From the NCBI GenBank assembly GCA_944331955.1, contig CALVIY010000006.1, positions 1 through 50,106 of the forward strand: a stretch of 50,106 bases of DNA. Reading direction: 5' to 3'. The notes beneath the pieces are model-generated. The model did not search any database. It worked only from the letters and a program-made list of their open reading frames with translations, and was not told the DNA's origin. This DNA is from an uncultured Bacilli bacterium (GTDB taxonomy: Bacteria > Bacillota_I > Bacilli_A > RF39 > UBA660). Shown piece by piece: positions 10,175 through 17,961 of the stretch; position 1 is the stretch's first letter; each line of letters begins with the position of its first letter. The position numbers were made by a program, and so were the translations under genes.

Positions 10175-10204
10175 TACTATAACACTATATCAAGTTTATT
10201 GTCA
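10175..10204 (-). promoter_or_regulatory. Promoter of the str operon
   Basis: TTGACA (10199-10204, minus strand), an 18-bp spacer, and TATAGT (10175-10180). It is the only strong promoter between the preceding gene and rpsL, and puts transcription start near 10168. Confidence 0.8.
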
Positions 10205-10221
10205 ATATATTTTTAATAAAA

Positions 10222-10755
10222 TTAAATATTATCTCTAACTATTCCAAAAACTTTCTTATTGTTAAAAGAAAATACCAAAACTTTATCACCAGCTTTTCCC
10301 TTTTTATAATCTTTTTCAAAGCAATTAACTTTACGGAATCTTGTTCCATTTAATGGAAATATAACATCTAAATAAAAATGTTCATATTTATTAGACCCAG
10401 AAACTCTAACACTTCGCCAAACCCCATTTAATACCCCATCTTGTACTTTAACACATTTTTTATTTTTAGGAATAGCCATTTTAAAAATAAAGAAAGATAC
10501 AAGAAAAAATATAAAAGCTATAACTAATGCACTAAGAGTTTCATTATCGCCTAACCAAAATACATTATAAACTACAAGAGCAGTAAGTAAGCATCCAAAA
10601 ATAAAGAATAATACAAAAAGTATATAAAATGTCCCATTATACTCTTTAACAAATTTTTGCACTAAAACTTTCTCTTCCTCACTTAATTCTCTATACCCTA
10701 ACTCTGATACCTTTATATCCTTATATTCATTATCTCTAGTAATTCTATCATTCAT
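10222..10755 (-). CDS. Two-pass membrane protein of unknown function
   Basis: The 177-residue product has a charged N-terminal region of about 35 residues, two hydrophobic segments at about 41-64 (FYILFVLFFIFGCLLTALVVYN) and 74-95 (LSALVIAFIFFLVSFFIFKMAI), and a C-terminal domain of about 80 residues with KVLVFSFNNKKVFG at the end. The C-terminal part resembles a small beta-rich domain. Both termini are predicted to be cytoplasmic. I do not recognise a family. GAGGTAA precedes the ATG. It lies 16 bp downstream of thyA on the same strand and probably shares its transcript. Confidence 0.7.
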   Translation of the reverse strand: MNDRITRDNEYKDIKVSELGYRELSEEEKVLVQKFVKEYNGTFYILFVLFFIFGCLLTALVVYNVFWLGDNETLSALVIAFIFFLVSFFIFKMAIPKNKKCVKVQDGVLNGVWRSVRVSGSNKYEHFYLDVIFPLNGTRFRKVNCFEKDYKKGKAGDKVLVFSFNNKKVFGIVRDNI

Positions 10756-10771
10756 AATTTACCTCTTTTCT

Positions 10772-11947
10772 TTATTGTGTAATAGGAAAACTTATTTTTC
10801 CCATATGTTTATAACTTTTAACCTTGGAATGTTTCAACTCTCTAGAATTATCAAAACTAAAGAAATCTTGAACATTCTCATCTAACCATAAATAAGGTTT
10901 CTCATCACTTTCTATAATATCAATAATTTTTTTATCTAATCTACAATTCTTAATATATTCAGTTTCTTCAATATTTTTTTCTTCTAACTTTTCAAGAAAT
11001 AAATTTAAACACATTTCATATTTTTTAAAGTCATTTAAATTGTTTTTATATTGATCTAACAGTTCTCTATATCTTTTATATCTCTCAATTTGTTCAAGAA
11101 TACCATCTACTTGATTAACATAGATATGAGCATCTTTAATAGAATAATTAATCTTACCAGCCTCTAAATCCGTAACTTGAGCAATCATTTTTAAAAGTGT
11201 CGCATACTGAGTAACATTAAAAGGTAACCCTAAAGCAGTATCACAACTCCTTTGATGAACAGACAAGTTTAATGTATCTCCAGTAACATCCCATTCTGTA
11301 GACCAAACACAAGAAGGTAAAACAGCAGTTCTTAAAAATTCATTTTGCCATAAACTATAAACCATTCTTCTATCAATTTTATTATTTTTCAAAGTATTAA
11401 TTAAATTTTGTGTAAATTTATATCTATCAGTAATAAATCCATAAGCTGTTCCAATTGTATAAGCATATTCCTTACCATAAAACTTAGCAGCTTTGATATT
11501 TTTTCCTTCTATTAAACTTTTAGCAGTCATCACCTTACCAAGTTCATTATACTTAGGGCTTAACTTTCCATTAGGATTATCCAAAGAAACACTTAAAGGA
11601 TCCATTAAAACAACTTCTTTATCCTTATCATATCTGTCTGTAACTGGCTCATAAATACGATAAATTCCATCAGAATCAACCATCCACTCATCCCAAATAT
11701 GAACATTACGCTTATGTAATTCTCTTACATCATTAGATTGCATCTGCCATATCCAAAGCATTTCAATTATTGCATTCTTATAAAAAGTCTGCTTAGTTTG
11801 TAAAATAGGAAACTCACGTCTTAAATCAAATTCTAAGTTATAACAAGGAAGTTTAATAGTATTAACACCAGTTCTATTTTCTACCTCACCCCCTTTAGAT
11901 AATATCTCTTTTACTAAACCAATATAATCATCATCAAATTTACTCAT
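10772..11947 (-). CDS. thyA: Thymidylate synthase, long variant
   Basis: ThyA makes dTMP from dUMP with methylene-tetrahydrofolate. The folate/nucleotide sites are recognisable: RTGVNTIKLPCYNLEFDLRREFPILQTK at about residue 20, the NVHIWDEW segment, the catalytic-Cys loop LPSCVWS, the HQRSCDTALGLPFNVTQYA region (usually QRSxDxxLGxPFN), and DAHIYVNQ. At 391 residues it is longer than the 264-316 typical of the family. The surplus lies mostly between the DAHIYVNQ helix and the C-terminal YKHMGKISFPIT, where about 50 charged residues are predicted helical. GGAGG lies about 11 nt from the chosen ATG; an earlier ATG six codons upstream overlaps this site. No dihydrofolate reductase gene is nearby. 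Confidence 0.92.
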   Translation of the reverse strand: MSKFDDDYIGLVKEILSKGGEVENRTGVNTIKLPCYNLEFDLRREFPILQTKQTFYKNAIIEMLWIWQMQSNDVRELHKRNVHIWDEWMVDSDGIYRIYEPVTDRYDKDKEVVLMDPLSVSLDNPNGKLSPKYNELGKVMTAKSLIEGKNIKAAKFYGKEYAYTIGTAYGFITDRYKFTQNLINTLKNNKIDRRMVYSLWQNEFLRTAVLPSCVWSTEWDVTGDTLNLSVHQRSCDTALGLPFNVTQYATLLKMIAQVTDLEAGKINYSIKDAHIYVNQVDGILEQIERYKRYRELLDQYKNNLNDFKKYEMCLNLFLEKLEEKNIEETEYIKNCRLDKKIIDIIESDEKPYLWLDENVQDFFSFDNSRELKHSKVKSYKHMGKISFPITQ

Positions 11948-12061
11948 AACGCATCTTTCCTCCATACACTCCTTATCATTACTCTTTAAATAAGAATATC
12001 AAAAAAAACAATAAAATACAACTAATAGAAAAACATATTTAAAAAAAGTTTCAAAAGTAAA

Positions 12062-12087
12062 AACCTCGACTAATTATAATCAAGGTT
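12062..12087 (-). terminator. Intrinsic terminator after the TGS-kinase gene
   Basis: On the minus strand AACCTTGA pairs with TCGAGGTT (one G-U pair, 10-nt loop), followed by TTTTTACTTTT. It lies just past the TAG/TAA end of the gene. Confidence 0.75.
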
Positions 12088-12093
12088 CTTATT

Positions 12094-13749
12094 CTATCCA
12101 TGGAAACAACTTCCTCCAATAAACTCTCTAATTATAGAGTCATCTGGAATACTTTCACTTGGTATTGGTAAAATTAATCTCAACACATTAAGTAATCTTT
12201 TCGCTTCTTCATAATAAGGTGAATCTTCATCTACTGAATAAAGTAAAGGCTCAACATAAGTTTTTAATACACCTAACTCATATATTAAAGCAGTATTAAT
12301 AGTCTCATCTGCCTCATCTTGATATGGGAAAATATGTTTTTCTTCGCCTCTTCTAACATTACTCCAAACTTTTAACGTATCAACTACATTATATCCTCTA
12401 GTCCTATTATCCCTAATAATTCTTCTTAAAAGTCTATTATCTGTAGTAGGAAAACGATTATGATAATCTATATTAAGTTCTGTTAAAGCAGATAAATATA
12501 TTTTAAATTTATTCTTAGCAGGTATTTCCTTTAATACTTTAGGATTTAATGCATGTATTCCTTCTATTAATAAAATATCATCTTTATCAAGTTTTAACTC
12601 TTTAACAAATTCCTTAACTCCTTCTTTAAAATTATAAACAGGAGCCATTACAACTTTTCCTTCTAATAAATCATTAATTTGTTTAGTTAGCAATTTATTA
12701 TCAACTGCCTCAAAAGCCTCATAATCTTTCTCTCCCTTCTCATTCAAAGGAGTTTTATCTCTATCCACAAAATAATCATCCATACTAATCATCTTAGGAT
12801 TAAGACCAAAGCTTTTTAAATACATACAAAGCTTAGTAGTTGTTGTTGTCTTACCACTAGAAGAAGGACCTGCAAGTAATATTATTTTTTTATCTTTCTT
12901 AGAGTTAACTATTTTTTTCGCTACCCCTAAAAGCCTATTACTTTGAAGTGTCTCATCTATTCTAATTAAATCTGCTATTTTCCCTTTACTAACAACACTA
13001 TTTAAATCTGCTATTGTTTCTATTTTCATTAACTTAGTCCATTCTCTACATTCTTTAAACACTTTAAACATATTAGAATGATGAGTATAAGCCTTAATTT
13101 GATTATGAGAATACTCTGTAGGAAATTGTAAAACAAAGCCATTATCATCTACATAAGTTAGTTTAAATTCTTTTAAACTAGCAGTAGAAGGAGGCATTTG
13201 ATGATAAAAATAATTATAATAATTTCCTAATCTGTAAAGAGTAATAGATGTATTAGTATTATATTTCATAATATTCGCTTTCGCTAAGTCATTTATACTT
13301 TCAAAGTAATGTATAGCAGATATTCTATCAACACTTACTTTAGTAATAGATAAATCCATCTCAACTAACTTTAACATTTTTCTAGCAATTGTTTTTAATA
13401 TTGTTTCTGTAAGAGGAAAAGTAGTTTTAATATAGATTCCTTTATCTAAAGAATGCATTACTCTAATATCTGCATTAAGTCCAAATATCTCTTTAACAGC
13501 AACTACTAAAAGAAAAGTAAGACCTGCAATATGTGCTCTATTTCCTATCTTAGAATTCAAATCATAAAAAGTTATTCCGCAAGGATCATTAACAACATAA
13601 CTAAGTTCTTTATATATATTATTAACACTTGCAAGAATAATAGGAAAACGATAATCTTTCTGATATTCTTTACTTAATTGTAATAAGGTAGTTCCAACAG
13701 GAACACTTTCTTCTTTACCATTAATTGTAACTTTAACTTCTTCAATCAT
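12094..13749 (-). CDS. TGS-domain / uridine kinase-like nucleoside kinase
   Basis: The 551-residue product has an N-terminal TGS domain (VKVTINGKEESVPVGTTLLQ, residues about 4-65), a central region related to the threonyl-tRNA synthetase second additional domain (HYFESINDLAKANIMKYN), and a C-terminal phosphoribulokinase/uridine kinase domain. The P-loop is LLAGPSSSGKTTTTTKL near residue 290, followed by ISMDDYFVDRDKTP and the LLIEGIHALNP Walker-B strand. This architecture occurs across Firmicutes and is annotated as nucleoside kinase; the true substrate is not established by sequence. The ATG at 13749 follows AGAGGGTG; the earlier GTG lies inside that site. It is the sole gene downstream of a structured leader with its own terminator (13788-13909). 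Confidence 0.85.
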   Translation of the reverse strand: MIEEVKVTINGKEESVPVGTTLLQLSKEYQKDYRFPIILASVNNIYKELSYVVNDPCGITFYDLNSKIGNRAHIAGLTFLLVVAVKEIFGLNADIRVMHSLDKGIYIKTTFPLTETILKTIARKMLKLVEMDLSITKVSVDRISAIHYFESINDLAKANIMKYNTNTSITLYRLGNYYNYFYHQMPPSTASLKEFKLTYVDDNGFVLQFPTEYSHNQIKAYTHHSNMFKVFKECREWTKLMKIETIADLNSVVSKGKIADLIRIDETLQSNRLLGVAKKIVNSKKDKKIILLAGPSSSGKTTTTTKLCMYLKSFGLNPKMISMDDYFVDRDKTPLNEKGEKDYEAFEAVDNKLLTKQINDLLEGKVVMAPVYNFKEGVKEFVKELKLDKDDILLIEGIHALNPKVLKEIPAKNKFKIYLSALTELNIDYHNRFPTTDNRLLRRIIRDNRTRGYNVVDTLKVWSNVRRGEEKHIFPYQDEADETINTALIYELGVLKTYVEPLLYSVDEDSPYYEEAKRLLNVLRLILPIPSESIPDDSIIREFIGGSCFHG

Positions 13750-13787
13750 CTTTAACACCCTCTTAATTCTATATATGATTTATGAAC

Positions 13788-13909
13788 AAATAAAACAAAC
13801 AAGTTTGTCTTTTCCCTGTCGTTACCTCCAAGGACTCCTACATTATTAATAGGCTTAAATTCCGATAGTATCTACCGTACTTTATTATTACATACTCACT
13901 TTTATTATA
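13788..13909 (-). promoter_or_regulatory. Structured leader with promoter and intrinsic terminator (riboswitch- or attenuator-like)
   Basis: On the minus strand: TATAAT at 13904-13909, a transcript of about 100 nt, then ACAAAC/GTTTGT with a 2-nt loop (13795-13808) and a U-rich tract, all 40 bp ahead of the kinase ribosome binding site. Inside the leader a 6-bp hairpin (CGGTAG/CTATCG, one G-U pair, around 13865-13880), a CCTA/TAGG pairing, and an unusually G-rich core (TGTAGGAGTCCTTGGAGG) stand out in very AT-rich DNA. I tried to match it to common riboswitch and T-box consensus motifs from memory and found none. It might equally be a short stand-alone RNA. Confidence 0.55.
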
Positions 13910-14182
13910 TCAAATATTACTTAACTTTAATAGTGTAACTTTAATCTATAAGACACAATATTTAATGAATCACATTTCTTAAAAGTATATTATAGTTTTT
14001 TACTTTACCTAGTTTTGATAATTTTATGATTGTAATTAATAAATATACTTATATATTAATATATTCTTTACTATTCCAATTTTTTCTTATACAAAATTAC
14101 CATACAAAATCTAATAATTTTGACATATCTTGTTAGGTATAAATTAAATATGAAATGGATATAGTAGAATTAGGTGATAATA
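13910..14182. other. AT-rich intergenic stretch upstream of clpP
   Basis: This is the remainder of a 430-bp gap between divergent genes. A TTGACA at 14120-14125 on the plus strand is the likely -35 of clpP, with only weak -10 candidates (TAAATT/ATTAAA) after it. No CIRCE or CtsR-type repeat is visible. The rest is very AT-rich and shows no gene. Confidence 0.4.
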
Positions 14183-14752
14183 ATGAGTTTAATACCAATG
14201 ATTGTTGATAAAGAAATAAATGGTGAAAGAAGTTATGATATCTTTTCTAGACTATTAAAAAATAGAATAATTATATTAAGTGGTACAATTAATGATGAAT
14301 CTGCTAACACCATTGTTGCAGAACTACTTTACTTAGATTCTCTTAATCATGAAGATATATCTCTTTATATTAATTCTCCAGGTGGTTCAGTAACTGCAGG
14401 CTTTGCTATCTATGATACAATGAATTTAATTAAAAGTAATGTATCTACTATCTGTATGGGTATGGCTGCATCTATGGCTGCATTCTTATTATCTAGTGGT
14501 TCAAAAGGTAAAAGATATGCTCTACCTAATAGTGAAATAATGATACATCAACCTCTAGGAGGAGCCGAAGGTCAAGCAACAGAAATAAAGATAGCAGCAG
14601 AACATATTTTAAAAACTAAAAAAAAGCTAAACAAGATTCTAGCTTTAAATACAAAACAAAAATTAGAAAAAATAGAACAAGATACAGAAAGAGATTATTT
14701 TTTAGAAGCTAAGGAAGCTAAAGAGTATGGACTAATAGATAAAGTTCTTTAA
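14183..14752 (+). CDS. clpP: ATP-dependent Clp protease proteolytic subunit
   Basis: ClpP forms the tetradecameric serine protease chamber that works with ClpC/ClpX. The 189 residues include [17 protein letters not shown] at the N-terminus, [18 protein letters not shown] near residue 60, the catalytic Ser in [14 protein letters not shown], the catalytic His in [10 protein letters not shown], and the third catalytic residue in the [19 protein letters not shown] region. The ATG at 14183 is preceded by AGGTG; a GTG three codons earlier is part of that site. Its stop overlaps the stop of the opposing DUF3006 gene by a few bases, so no room is left for a terminator. Its likely partner clpC is at 34.9-37.2 kb. 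Confidence 0.96.
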   Translation: MSLIPMIVDKEINGERSYDIFSRLLKNRIIILSGTINDESANTIVAELLYLDSLNHEDISLYINSPGGSVTAGFAIYDTMNLIKSNVSTICMGMAASMAAFLLSSGSKGKRYALPNSEIMIHQPLGGAEGQATEIKIAAEHILKTKKKLNKILALNTKQKLEKIEQDTERDYFLEAKEAKEYGLIDKVL

Positions 14753-14967
14753 TCTACAAATACTTTATCTGTTAGTTTTTTTATTTTCTTCTTACGTTGT
14801 TTAGTTTTCTTCTTATTAACAAAAACTTCTTTAGTATCTTTATCAATCTCTAAAACATCTCCTTCTTTAACAGAAGGAAGCTTATCGATTTTATAAGTCA
14901 TAACTTTTCCTTTATCAAGTTCAACTACTACTAAATTATTCTCTATTCTATCAACAATTACTTCCAT
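14749..14967 (-). CDS. DUF3006 family small protein
   Basis: The 72-residue product begins [20 protein letters not shown], the hallmark of DUF3006, a small beta-barrel-like domain of unknown function. It ends in a lysine-rich tail ([16 protein letters not shown]). The homologous Met at 14967 has no ribosome binding site near it. The strong AAAGGAGG lies about 30 nt upstream, where the frame stays open and an ATA codon sits 7 nt after it. The start is therefore uncertain. The 3' end overlaps clpP convergently by 4 bp. A TGTTATAGT extended -10 (15033-15041) lies upstream, with a perfect dyad covering its -35. Confidence 0.8.
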   Translation of the reverse strand: MEVIVDRIENNLVVVELDKGKVMTYKIDKLPSVKEGDVLEIDKDTKEVFVNKKKTKQRKKKIKKLTDKVFVD

Positions 14968-15032
14968 AGGTTTAACATATTCAGTAAATATAAAAGTACC
15001 TCCTTTCTTACATAATATCTCTTTCTAAAGAC

Positions 15033-15076
15033 ACTATAACAGAAAAGAAACACTTTGAAAAATTACGGTTTTTCAA
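15033..15076 (-). promoter_or_regulatory. Promoter of the DUF3006 gene with a dyad over the -35
   Basis: The minus-strand extended -10 TGTTATAGT lies at 15033-15041. The 17-bp-spaced -35 falls inside a perfect inverted repeat of TTGAAAAA and TTTTTCAA (15055-15062 and 15069-15076, 6-nt centre). It could be an operator; as a terminator it lacks a following T-run. The rest of the 271-bp gap (14968-15238) is AT-rich with no gene seen. Confidence 0.4.
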
Positions 15077-15238
15077 AATTAAAAGTATTTTTATAAGAAA
15101 ATTAAAATATTCCCTAGAGAAAAATAAAATATCTAAGTCTAAAAAATTATAAATTTTCAAAATTACAACTTTTTTTTATTTTTTACGCATAAAGTCCAAT
15201 ATGTCAATGCTTCATCACAACAATAATTAAAAATAAAA

Positions 15239-16006
15239 TTAACTAACTTTATCAACTGGTGCTAATAACACTTTACCAGTTCCTCTAAAAACATTAACAA
15301 GTCCCTCACCTGAAGCTGCAGAACCAACTAAACTCTTACCAGAACGTTCAACAGTAAAATCTAAACTACCGCTCCAAGCAATAGCCATATTACCGTCAAT
15401 TTTAACAACATCATTTTGAAGTTCTACTTCTATTAACTCTTCCTTAGGACAAGGAGATTCAAGACACAAAACTCCACTACCTTGTATACCCAAGTTAAAT
15501 AATCCTTCATTACCAGCCAAAGCACTACTTACATTACTCCTCATAACAGCTTTTTGTTTTAATTTAGAGTCACAAGCTAAAAATAATCCATCATCTAAAA
15601 CAATAGAATTATTCCAATCATCTAGATTTAACAATAAAATATGTTTATAAGTAGGTTCTAACATCATCAAACCATCACCAGTATACTCTGGTTTAATAGC
15701 AGACTCTCCAGTCACAGAACCTCTAACAGCTTTAGAAAAGAAGTCTCCCACACCTTTAACACCAGTAGTAGCATTAACATTACCTATCATCCATTGCATT
15801 GCCCCACTTTGTGTAGTAATAGATGTTACTGCTAAATTACAAATAACTTGTCTTTTTCTAACATTCATCAAATTACTAAAATAACTAGTCTGTGCTGTCA
15901 TTGGAGTAACACTTAAATCTCTTTGATATTCAATTACTTTAAAAGGTCCAAGTTCCTCTATTACTTTAATATCATTGTTATCAATAAAATTAGATATTTT
16001 ATACAT
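15239..16006 (-). CDS. AIM24 / DUF124 family protein
   Basis: The 255-residue product matches the AIM24 (TIM24, DUF124) family, a tryptophan-RNA-binding attenuator-like beta fold of unknown function in bacteria. Typical features are the early MTAQTSYFSNLMNV segment, SGAMQWMIGNV near residue 68, TGEGSLFL-like LDDGLFLACDSKL, GNEGLFNLGIQGSGVLCLES, and the closing GEGLVNVFRGTGKVLLAP. There is no signal peptide or membrane span, so it should be cytoplasmic. GGAGGTG precedes the ATG. It is transcribed alone: the whiA terminator lies upstream, and a TGGTACAAT extended -10 is found at 16039-16047. Confidence 0.85.
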   Translation of the reverse strand: MYKISNFIDNNDIKVIEELGPFKVIEYQRDLSVTPMTAQTSYFSNLMNVRKRQVICNLAVTSITTQSGAMQWMIGNVNATTGVKGVGDFFSKAVRGSVTGESAIKPEYTGDGLMMLEPTYKHILLLNLDDWNNSIVLDDGLFLACDSKLKQKAVMRSNVSSALAGNEGLFNLGIQGSGVLCLESPCPKEELIEVELQNDVVKIDGNMAIAWSGSLDFTVERSGKSLVGSAASGEGLVNVFRGTGKVLLAPVDKVS

Positions 16007-16038
16007 AAATACACCTCCATCTAATATTTATAATTTAT

Positions 16039-16047
16039 ATTGTACCA
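16039..16047 (-). promoter_or_regulatory. Extended -10 promoter of the AIM24 gene
   Basis: TGGTACAAT on the minus strand, about 33 bp before the start codon, in the 63-bp gap after whiA. Confidence 0.5.
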
Positions 16048-16059
16048 ACTTTTAAGAAA

Positions 16060-16090
16060 GAAAAAACACTTATTTCATAAATTTAAGTGC
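16060..16090 (-). terminator. Intrinsic terminator of the trxB-yvcK-whiA operon
   Basis: A stem CACTTA/TAAGTG (16067-16072 and 16084-16089) is followed on the minus strand by a run of six T. The whiA stop codon lies inside the stem. Confidence 0.7.
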
Positions 16091-16978
16091 TAACTCTTTA
16101 ATCTTTCTAAATCTATGATTAAGTCCTGACTTAGTGATTCTTTTACCAGTTTCTAAACTAATAATCTCACTAAGTTCTTTTAATGATGCTTCTTGGTATT
16201 TCTTACGGTATTCTAAAGCTTCTTTAGTCTTATCATCAAGTAACTCAACACCCATATTATCTTCAAGTACTTTTATATAGTTTAACTGTTCCATCGCTGT
16301 TTCTAAAACTCTATCCATATTCGCCTGTTCACAATTATTAAGACGATTAGTTTTATTTTTAGTATCTCTATAAACACGTATCTCTTCATAATATAGTACT
16401 GCCTTACTACAACCAATAATTTTTAAAAAGTCACTAATTTTATCAGATTCTTTAATGTATAACATAAATCCCTTATCACGACTTAATAGTTTAGCATTCA
16501 AAGAATAAGTATTAAGAAGTTTTTGAACAAAGACAACCTCTTCTTTTTTATTTATTAAAAACTCTAAATGATATCTACTAGTCTTAGGATCATTAATACT
16601 ACCACTACTTAAAAAGACACCTCTTAAGTACCCTCTAACTTCATCATCTAACTCTACTAAATAATTAGGTACAACATCATTATCAATACAGAAATTATCC
16701 CTAATAAACTCTTCTCCTTTAGTAATAACTAATCCCTTAAGTTTATTTTTACTAAAATTATTATTATCTAAAAGTTCTTCACTATAAGATATCTCTTCAT
16801 AACTATCAAGTAATTCTTTTAAGTATGAAATAACAGAATCATTCTCACTACTAATAGTAATAGAATTTTTTATTATCTGATAATTATTACGAAAAAAACC
16901 TGAAATTAAAGCTATTTTAGCAGTTTCATTTAATTTTAATGTTGTTATTTCATTTTTTACTGTACCTGTAAAAGACAT
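16070..16978 (-). CDS. whiA: WhiA, DNA-binding regulator with a homing-endonuclease-like fold
   Basis: WhiA is a nucleoid-associated protein tied to cell division and, in actinobacteria, sporulation. The 302-residue product begins SFTGTVKNEI, has the LAGLIDADG-like middle (GYLRGVFLSSGSINDPKTSRYHLEF), the motif RLNNCEQANMDR, and a C-terminal helix-turn-helix (SLKELSEIISLETGKRITKSGLNHRFRKI). It is the last gene of the trxB-yvcK-whiA run, in the same order as in Bacillus. The ATG at 16978 is chosen over a GTG three codons upstream, because AGGCGGTG then serves as the binding site. Crh, which follows in Bacillus, is absent. Confidence 0.96.
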   Translation of the reverse strand: MSFTGTVKNEITTLKLNETAKIALISGFFRNNYQIIKNSITISSENDSVISYLKELLDSYEEISYSEELLDNNNFSKNKLKGLVITKGEEFIRDNFCIDNDVVPNYLVELDDEVRGYLRGVFLSSGSINDPKTSRYHLEFLINKKEEVVFVQKLLNTYSLNAKLLSRDKGFMLYIKESDKISDFLKIIGCSKAVLYYEEIRVYRDTKNKTNRLNNCEQANMDRVLETAMEQLNYIKVLEDNMGVELLDDKTKEALEYRKKYQEASLKELSEIISLETGKRITKSGLNHRFRKIKELALKFMK

Positions 16979-17000
16979 AAATTTCACCGCCTTTCATATC

Positions 17001-17954
17001 TTATTTCATCAAATATGAAAATATTAAAGAACTAAGTTTTTGACTATGATGTTTAAGTGTTCCATCTGCAATAGTTAAAAGATCTGCTTCAATAAATTCT
17101 GCATCTAAAGTAGATAAAACAGGATAATCTATTTTAACTGGATCTTTTCTCTCTTCAGTAGCGTACCTCATAGCCATCTCTTCACTTATTTTAGAGTTAG
17201 AAGCGATAACAGCATCAAGCTTATGTTTACCTAAATAACTATTTATAAGTTTAACATGGTCACTTACAGTAAAGTCATCAGTCTCTCCTGGTTGTGTTAC
17301 TATATTACAAAGATACATAATAGGAGTCTTAACCTCATCTAAAGCATCTCTTATATCATTACTAATAATATGAGGAAATATACTAGTATAAAGACTACCC
17401 ATACTAAAAATAATTAAATCTGCTTCTTTAATAGCAACTTTTACTTCCTCTAATACTTTAGGTTGTTCTTTATAAAAAATTCTCTTTATTTTTTTATTAC
17501 TCTTAGTAATAGAAGCTTCTCCTTCTATAACACTGCCATCAGTAGCCTCAGCCATAAGTGTAAGATTAGCATCTTCTGTTAGTGGTAACACTTTATTTTT
17601 AATATCTAAAAGAGTACAAAGTTCATTAATAGATTCTTTTAAACTACCTGTAATATTTAAAAGAGATATAAGTATTAAATTTCCTAAAGCATGTCCATCT
17701 AAATCACTAGTTGTATTAAAACGATACTCTAGCATATTCTTAATGTTATCACTTGTAGAAGATAAACTACTAAGTACTTGTCTAATATCCCCAACAGCAG
17801 GAGCATGAAACTCTTCTCTTAATTTACCAGTACTTCTCCCGTCATCTGAAACAGTTATAACTGCTGTTATATCTAAAGGAAAATCTTTAAGTCCTTTAAG
17901 TAAATAAGAAAGTCCTGTTCCTCCTCCAAAAACTACTACTTTTTTATTATTCAT
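17001..17954 (-). CDS. yvcK: YvcK / CofD-like gluconeogenesis factor
   Basis: YvcK proteins bind UDP-sugars and are needed for growth on gluconeogenic carbon and for cell shape in Bacillus. The 317-residue protein opens VVVFGGGTGLSYLLKGLK, followed by ITAVITVSDDGRSTGKLREEF, DIRQVLSSLS and HALGNLIL, which are the CofD-superfamily nucleotide-binding loops. The later ADLIIFSMGSLYTSIFPHI and MYLCNIVTQPGETDDF segments are also typical. AAGGAGATG, formed by the end of trxB, is the binding site, so translation may be coupled. The usual upstream neighbour rapZ (yvcJ) is missing. Confidence 0.95.
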   Translation of the reverse strand: MNNKKVVVFGGGTGLSYLLKGLKDFPLDITAVITVSDDGRSTGKLREEFHAPAVGDIRQVLSSLSSTSDNIKNMLEYRFNTTSDLDGHALGNLILISLLNITGSLKESINELCTLLDIKNKVLPLTEDANLTLMAEATDGSVIEGEASITKSNKKIKRIFYKEQPKVLEEVKVAIKEADLIIFSMGSLYTSIFPHIISNDIRDALDEVKTPIMYLCNIVTQPGETDDFTVSDHVKLINSYLGKHKLDAVIASNSKISEEMAMRYATEERKDPVKIDYPVLSTLDAEFIEADLLTIADGTLKHHSQKLSSLIFSYLMK

Positions 17955-17961
17955 TTACTAC

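Noticed and set aside
14026-14136. A 36-codon hydrophobic ORF on the plus strand upstream of clpP.
   Set aside because: No ribosome binding site, it overlaps the clpP promoter, and its amino acids are those expected from random AT-rich DNA.
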